Shown here one piece after another: positions 59,719 to 64,000 of a DNA stretch of 64,000 nt. The notes under the pieces were generated by a model that was not told the DNA's origin, did no database searches, and saw only the letters and a list, made by a program, of their open reading frames with translations. Numbering within the stretch: position 1 is the stretch's first letter; every line of letters begins with the position of its first letter. Where the stretch lies: contig NZ_CP115174.1 of assembly GCF_027625475.1 (NCBI RefSeq), positions 1,116,001 through 1,180,000 of the forward strand, given 5' to 3'. Source of the stretch: Sphingomonas abietis. Lineage in GTDB: Bacteria; Pseudomonadota; Alphaproteobacteria; Sphingomonadales; Sphingomonadaceae. Made by a program: the position numbers and the translations under genes.

Positions 59719-59799
59719 ATATGTGCCCCTTCGGTGATCGCGATCGTCATGAATATAATGCTTCGTCCAGGCCCGCCATGGCGGCCCCGCGGCGGACGA

Positions 59800-60216
59800 T
59801 CAATCGGCGGATGCCAGCGCTTCGGCGCCGCGCGCGTCCCACGCCGCCATCATCTGCGGCATCGCCGTCTCGATCCAGTCGGCCAGCGAGCGGACCCGGT
59901 GCGCCGCCTCCACCCCGAGCGGGGTGAGCCGATATTCGACATGCGGCGGCACCACCGCGAAGGCCTTGCGAATGACCAGCCCGTCGCCTTCGAGCCATTG
60001 CAGCGTCTGCGCCAGCATCCGCTCGCTGACGCCGCCGATCATCCGTTTCATCTCGCCGAACCGCAGCGTGCGGTCTTCCAGCGCGATCAGCACCAGCACG
60101 CCCCACCGGCTCGTCATATGCTGGAGGATCGCGCGGGACGGACAATCGGCCGCCATCAGGTCGCCGCGCGCCAGCCTGGCCGAGAGCGAAAGCGGGGGTG
60201 TGCGATCTTTTTCCAT
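59800..60216 (-). CDS. HxlR-family transcriptional regulator
   Basis: 138 residues. Winged helix: CPSRAILQHMTSRWGVLVLI with a conserved Cys near the N-terminus (possible redox sensor), FGEMKRMIGGVSERMLAQTL and VPPHVEYRLTPLG. Normally controls the adjacent divergent NAD(P)H reductase. The insertion element lies 46 bases upstream. Confidence 0.9.
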   Translation of the reverse strand: MEKDRTPPLSLSARLARGDLMAADCPSRAILQHMTSRWGVLVLIALEDRTLRFGEMKRMIGGVSERMLAQTLQWLEGDGLVIRKAFAVVPPHVEYRLTPLGVEAAHRVRSLADWIETAMPQMMAAWDARGAEALASAD

Positions 60217-60240
60217 ACTTACTTCTGTGTACGTACTTAC
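60216..60240 (-). promoter_or_regulatory. Candidate HxlR operator: direct repeats TACTTAC
   Basis: TACTTAC at 60216-60222 and 60234-60240, 18 bases apart, with palindrome GTACGTAC (60229-60236). Position over the HxlR start fits autorepression. The element now stands between this site and the reductase gene. Confidence 0.35.
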
Positions 60241-60262
60241 GAATAATAATCAAGGCGCCTAG

Positions 60263-61676
60263 CATTACAGTTGCATATCAAGCGGAACTCTGAATCAATA
60301 GGTCTCCATGGTAAGGAGGCCGTGGATGACGGGTGCATCGATAGAAGCGACACTGGAGTTGTGGGCGTCCTCGCTGCGGGACGTGAAGAGCCGTATGCGC
60401 GGGTTGTTCACGCAGGAGCGCGTTGCGGCGTCTGCGAACCTGTTTCTGGACGGCTTGCTGAGTGACGAGCGCCGCAAGACGGGTTGGATGCGCGCCGAGG
60501 CTGCAGGGGATCCGGGGCCTTGGCGGCAACAGGCTATTTTGGGCCGCGGGCGATGGGAGGCAGACGAGCTTCGCGACATCGTACGAGACTATGTTGTTGA
60601 GAGCCTTGCGACCGACGAGGCAGTCCTGGTCATCGACGAGACCGGTTTCCTCAAGCAAGGCAAGGCTTCCTGTGGCGTTGCGCGTCAATATACCGGATCG
60701 GCTGGCAAGATCACGAACTGCCAGATCGGTGTATTCGTGGCCTATGTATCGGCTCGCGGGCACGCGTTTATCGATCGCGCTTTGTATCTTCCAAAGAGCT
60801 GGACGGGTGATCCCGCACGACTTGCCGCAACCCATGTCCCTGAAGCGTTAGCCTTCGCCACCAAGCCGGCTTTGGCTGTTCAGATGATACAGCGGGCTTT
60901 GGCGGCCAAGGTCCCATTTTCATGGGTCGCGGCGGACGCCGTATATGGGGTCGGTGACGTCGAGCAGGCCCTGCGTCGAGCCTGCAAGGGCTACGTTCTC
61001 GGCGTGAAGTCGGATCACTATTTTGGCTCTTGGGGCGACAAGCCCCCGGTCGCAGGCAAGGCGGAGGAGATCGCACAAGACCTCGATGCAGACGCATGGA
61101 AACGCCTGTCCGCTGGTGAGGGCACAAAGGGCGCCCGTCTTCATGACTGGGCATATTGCGAGCTCGCCGATCTCGATGCCGATGAATATGACGAGACGAA
61201 ATCAGGCGTGTGGACCCGGGGCCTGCTGATCCGCCGTAACATCAGCGACGGTGACCTGGCCTACTTCACGACCTGGTGCCCGGCCGGCACCAACATCCAG
61301 ACACTCGTCGCTGTCGAAGGCCGTCGTTGGGCGATTGAAGATAGCTTCGAGACCACCAAAAACGAACTCGGCCTCGATCATAACGAAAGCCGTTCGTGGC
61401 ATGGCTGGCATCGCCACGTCTCTCTGGTCATGCTCGCCTTCGCCATGATGGCGGTGATCCGATACCGCGCCAATGCCGTGACGCCCCCAAAAAGATCGAG
61501 GACGCGGACCGTCAGGATCTGATCCGCTGGTCGATCCAGGAAGTTCGGCGGATCGCCAACAAGCTCGCTCAGCGCCGCATACGGCCCGCGTACATCATCG
61601 CCTGGTCATGCTGGCGACGCGCGCACCAAGCCGCTGCCAGACGAGCTCATCTCAAAACTAGAATGCAACTGTAATG
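60263..61676 (+). mobile_element. IS701-type insertion sequence, complete, with CTAG target duplication
   Basis: 1414 bp. Perfect 14-bp terminal inverted repeats CATTACAGTTGCAT (60263-60276) and its complement (61663-61676). Target duplication CTAG at 60259-60262 and 61677-61680, as expected for the IS701 family (4 bp, YTAR). It split the HxlR/reductase intergenic region. Confidence 0.93.
60326..61674 (+). CDS. IS701-family transposase, two frames joined at a -1 slippery site
   Basis: The main frame runs 60326-61522 (398 residues): DDE core with VLVIDETGFLKQGKAS, WVAADAVYGVGD and AIEDSFETTKNELGLDH. The conserved C-terminal end (DLIRWSIQEVRRIANKLAQ to HLKTRMQL) lies in the -1 frame up to 61674. 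At 61485-61491 the sequence C_CCA_AAA is a canonical X_XXY_YYZ heptamer in the right phase. Either the element uses programmed -1 frameshifting or it has lost a base. AAGGAGG precedes ATG 60326. Confidence 0.85.
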
Positions 61677-61727
61677 CTAGGTCAGAGATATCGACCCACC
61701 ATTCACCAGCATAAGGGATCAGATACC

Positions 61728-62573
61728 ATGACCATTGCCGTCACGGGCGCCACCGGCCAGCTCGGCCGTCTCGTCATCGAGGCGCTGAAGCAGAAGATCG
61801 CGGCCGACGATATCGTCGCGCTGGCGCGCACGCCGGAGAAGGCGTCCGATCTGGGCGTTCCTGTCCGCGGGTTCGATTATGCCGCGCCGGCGACGCTGGC
61901 CCCCGCGCTGGAGGGCGTCGACACGCTGCTGCTCGTCTCGTCCAATGCCGTCGGCGAGCGGGTGGCGCAGCATCGCCACGTGATCGAGGCCGCCAAGGCC
62001 GCCGGCGTCACCCGGATCGTCTATACCAGCCTGCTCCATGCCGATGTCTCGCCGCTCAGCCTGGCGGCCGAGCATCTGGCGACCGAAGCCGATCTCGCCG
62101 CGTCGGGCGTGCCGGCGACGATCCTGCGCAACGGCTGGTATACCGAGAATTATACCGGCTCGGTCGGCGGTGCGGTCGCCGGCGGGGCGTTTATCGGCAC
62201 GTCGGGCGAAGGCCGCATCTCGTCCGCCACCCGCACAGACTATGCCGACGCCGCCGTCGCGGTGCTCATCGGCGCGGGCCATGAGGGCAAGGTCTATGAA
62301 CTGGCTGGCGACGACGCCTATACGCTCGCCGATCTCGCCGCGGAGATTTCGCGCCAGACGGGCCAGGACATCCCCTACCGGAACCTGTCCGAGGCCGATT
62401 ATGCGGCGGCGCTGGCCGGCTTCGGATTGCCGGCGGACTTTGCCGCGATGCTCGCCAGCTGGGGCACCGGCACCGCTGCCGGCGCGCTGTTCGACGATGG
62501 CCGTGCGTTGTCGGCGCTGACCGGCAAGTCGACCACGCCGATGGCCGAATCGGTCAAGGCCGCGCTCGCCTGA
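61728..62573 (+). CDS. QorB/NmrA-like NAD(P)H-binding reductase
   Basis: 281 residues. Rossmann motif TIAVTGATGQLGRLVIEAL at the N-terminus; LLVSSNAVGERVAQHRHVIEAAKAAGVTR-type sequence and ILRNGWYTENY are typical of quinone reductase QorB. Probably detoxifies quinones under HxlR control. ATG 61728; its promoter region was cut by the IS, leaving 47 bases. Confidence 0.88.
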   Translation: MTIAVTGATGQLGRLVIEALKQKIAADDIVALARTPEKASDLGVPVRGFDYAAPATLAPALEGVDTLLLVSSNAVGERVAQHRHVIEAAKAAGVTRIVYTSLLHADVSPLSLAAEHLATEADLAASGVPATILRNGWYTENYTGSVGGAVAGGAFIGTSGEGRISSATRTDYADAAVAVLIGAGHEGKVYELAGDDAYTLADLAAEISRQTGQDIPYRNLSEADYAAALAGFGLPADFAAMLASWGTGTAAGALFDDGRALSALTGKSTTPMAESVKAALA

Positions 62574-62597
62574 TCCGCGCCGGGCGCTGGCGACCGC

Positions 62598-62831
62598 CTA
62601 GCGACGCCAGCGCCCGGTCTCGCTCCATTGCAGGATGCGGCGGAGCGGCAATATCCAGATCCAGCCGATGCCGGCGACCAGATAGAACAGCCCCTGCACC
62701 AGCGACGGCAGCCGCCCCACGGGATCGGCCAACTGCACGACCAGTCCCGCCCAGACGATGATCAGCACGAGGATCGCCAGCGCCCCCGCGGTGCGGCGCC
62801 AGCTTGGCCGATAGGGTTCGGGCGGGATCAT
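62598..62831 (-). CDS. DUF2842-like small membrane protein
   Basis: 77 residues. Two helices (ALAILVLIIVWAGLVVQL and LFYLVAGIGWIWILPLR) between charged ends, ending WSETGRWRR. ATG overlaps the cyclo-ligase stop (ATGA). Function unknown. Confidence 0.82.
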   Translation of the reverse strand: MIPPEPYRPSWRRTAGALAILVLIIVWAGLVVQLADPVGRLPSLVQGLFYLVAGIGWIWILPLRRILQWSETGRWRR

Positions 62832-63391
62832 GGCTCGATCCATTCCTTCTCGGTCACGATCGCGTGCAGCGGCATGTCCCATGGCTCGGGATGGAGGCGC
62901 TCGACCTCCTGTATGCTCCACGCGACGCCGATCCGCCAAGCCTGCGGATGGGCCGCGAACCAGCGATCATAATAGCCGCCGCCCTGGCCGAGCCGGTGCC
63001 CGGCGCGATCGAAGCCGAGCAGCGGGGCCAGGATGATCGCCGGCGCGATCGGTCTGCCGTCGGCCGGCTGCGGGATGCCGGCAAGCCCGGGCTGCATCGT
63101 GATATCGGGATGCCAGCGGACGAAGTGCATGGCGTCGTCGCCGGGAACCGGCAGCGCCACCTCATGCCCGAGGTGGAAGGCGCGCGACAGGAAGGGCAGG
63201 ATATCGGGTTCGCCGCGATGGGCGACATAGCCGGCAATCGGCCCTTCGCGGGACAATAGCGGGGCAAGCCGGCGTTCGATCGCGGCGGCGTCGCCCACGA
63301 AAGCACGCCTGCGCGCCCGCAACGCGCGCCGCTGCTCGGCCTTGTCGAGGGCATCGAAACCGGGGTCAGGGATGGGTGGTGGGACCGCCAT
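62828..63391 (-). CDS. 5-formyltetrahydrofolate cyclo-ligase
   Basis: 187 residues. Recycles 5-formyl-THF to 5,10-methenyl-THF. ALRARRRAFVGD, LPFLSRAFHLGHEVALPV, APLLGFDRAGHRLGQGGGYYDR carry the ATP and folate binding motifs. Follows zapA and the probable 6S RNA, the same order as in E. coli (zapA-ssrS-ygfA). Confidence 0.94.
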   Translation of the reverse strand: MAVPPPIPDPGFDALDKAEQRRALRARRRAFVGDAAAIERRLAPLLSREGPIAGYVAHRGEPDILPFLSRAFHLGHEVALPVPGDDAMHFVRWHPDITMQPGLAGIPQPADGRPIAPAIILAPLLGFDRAGHRLGQGGGYYDRWFAAHPQAWRIGVAWSIQEVERLHPEPWDMPLHAIVTEKEWIEP

Positions 63392-63423
63392 GACCGTTTG
63401 CTGGAATATCCTCTGACGCCTTT

Positions 63424-63541
63424 TACGTCAGGTGGGAACCATATAGTGCGGACCAGGATCCGCCCAGAGACAGCCCCCTTAGGATGTGAATCGCCTCAGG
63501 GATGTTCGCAAAAGCTCGTATCGGGCAGTGCCCACCGCCGA
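63424..63541 (-). ncRNA. ssrS: Probable 6S RNA (SsrS)
   Basis: The 155-base gap between zapA and cyclo-ligase can fold into a long rod on the minus strand: GGTGGG near 63537 pairs with CCCACC near 63432, with a large central bubble. A hairpin CTGACG/CGTCAG (63413-63431) follows. Gene order is the strongest argument; ends are approximate. Confidence 0.6.
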
Positions 63542-63546
63542 ACAAT

Positions 63547-63864
63547 CTAGGCGTTCTCGCCCGGCTTCTCAAGTCGCATGGCGATGCTTTCCAGTTTCTC
63601 GGCGCAGCGCTCCATCGCGGTGATGCGCTGGGCCTCCTCGATCCGGCCCTTGGCGGCGGCGTTGCGCGCCTCGTCCAGCTCATCGGCGAGCAGCAGCGCG
63701 GTCAGCAGCAGCTCGCGCGCCTCGCTGGCCTTGCCGATCGCCCTGGAGACGTCGCCGATCTTGGCATCGACCAGCCGGCCGAGCAGCCGCAGCCGATCCT
63801 CCTCGCCATCGCGGCAGGTCAGTTCGTGGCGCCGGCCGCCGATCTCGATCTCCACCTGCGCCAT
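63547..63864 (-). CDS. zapA: Cell division protein ZapA
   Basis: 105 residues. N-terminal QVEIEIGGRRHELTCRDGEE and a C-terminal coiled coil from residue 60 (LLADELDEARNAAAKGRIEEA). Stabilises the FtsZ ring. ATG overlaps the stop of the upstream gene (TGATG). Confidence 0.9.
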   Translation of the reverse strand: MAQVEIEIGGRRHELTCRDGEEDRLRLLGRLVDAKIGDVSRAIGKASEARELLLTALLLADELDEARNAAAKGRIEEAQRITAMERCAEKLESIAMRLEKPGENA

Positions 63865-64000
63865 CAGCCCTGTCCCTCGATCAGGCGATCGAGCCGGGCG
63901 AGGGCGTCGGTCGCGCCGTCGTGGAGCTTGCGGTGTCGGGCCTCCAGCGCGGCGAGGCGCCCGTCGTCGGCACCGTTCGCGGGCAGGGGCGCGGAGGCCG
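63864..64000 (-). CDS. Small protein upstream of zapA (cut by window edge)
   Basis: The visible C-terminus reads ADDGRLAALEARHRKLHDGA then TDALARLDRLIEGQG, a helical coiled-coil pattern. Stop overlaps the zapA ATG. Family not recognised. Confidence 0.6.
   Translation of the reverse strand, partial: ASAPLPANGADDGRLAALEARHRKLHDGATDALARLDRLIEGQG

Noticed and set aside
60263..61676. Reading the element as a composite transposon or cargo-bearing IS
   Set aside because: The 1414 bp are fully used by the terminal repeats and the transposase.
63864..64000. Second coiled-coil zap partner (ZapB)
   Set aside because: Only the last 44 residues are visible and they match no motif I can name.

Overview
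The window is a gene-dense, GC-rich chromosomal segment from an alphaproteobacterium, most likely Sphingomonas or a close sphingomonad. The evidence is the GC content, a PhoK-like secreted alkaline phosphatase, a methionine synthase split into two genes, the mutM/ubiE/ubiB/rpsT/dnaA cluster, and short palindromic repeats with CCGTTCGTCCTGAGC-type arms. Nearly everything is housekeeping. Only a few stretches look accessory: one insertion sequence, one nitrilase-like gene with a tiny membrane protein, and one orphan membrane protein.

Layout. 1-6.2 kb: end of an mlaA-like lipoprotein gene, then a methionine/one-carbon operon (ArsR-methyltransferase regulator, metF, metH in two pieces) with a near-perfect palindromic operator against the first start codon. 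6.3-16.5 kb: beta-helix protein, PhoK-like phosphatase, DsbD-like reductase, amidohydrolase, 3-hydroxyisobutyrate-dehydrogenase-like enzyme, threonine dehydratase and Bpt. 16.6-20.6 kb: a translationally coupled four-gene operon (circularly permuted ATP-grasp, alpha-E, transglutaminase-like, Anbu proteasome-type protease). This is the best candidate for a poorly understood system. 20.6-31 kb: YkgJ-type protein, ubiB-ubiE, mutM, rpsT, dnaA, a Gly/Trp-rich lipoprotein, trpS, murJ, secB. 31-37 kb: Tim44-like protein, mltA, smr, dapE, a GST, a 51-residue membrane protein and a nitrilase-family hydrolase. 37-42 kb: engB-yidC-yidD-rnpA-rpmH and comM. 42-49 kb: tRNA-Leu, BI-1 protein, purU, AI-2E exporter, two tRNA-Asp genes, DEAD-box helicase. 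49-56 kb: DedA, a DMT transporter, an orphan membrane protein, TlpA, hslU/hslV, rlmE, ppx/gppA. 56-60 kb: tRNA-Gln, trhO, a GST, a DUF885 protein. 59.8-62.6 kb: an HxlR regulator and its divergent QorB-like reductase, separated by an IS701-type element. 62.6-64 kb: DUF2842 protein, 5-formyl-THF cyclo-ligase, probable 6S RNA, zapA, and a truncated upstream gene.

How the genes work together. metF, metH, purU and 5-formyl-THF cyclo-ligase all act on folate one-carbon units. engB-yidC-yidD-rnpA-rpmH and secB serve translation and protein export. ubiE/ubiB serve quinone synthesis. HslVU and Anbu are two different proteasome-fold peptidases encoded in the same window. At least four repeat families (about 80-110 bp, palindromic) fill the gaps. 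One copy lies inside a reading frame (smr), one at the 5' end of another (amidohydrolase), one supplies part of the metH1 ribosome binding site, and one separates the two halves of metH.

Limits. All identities come from reading motifs and gene order. No database search was possible. Start codons are given where a ribosome binding site, overlap or family N-terminus supports them; uncertain ones are marked.
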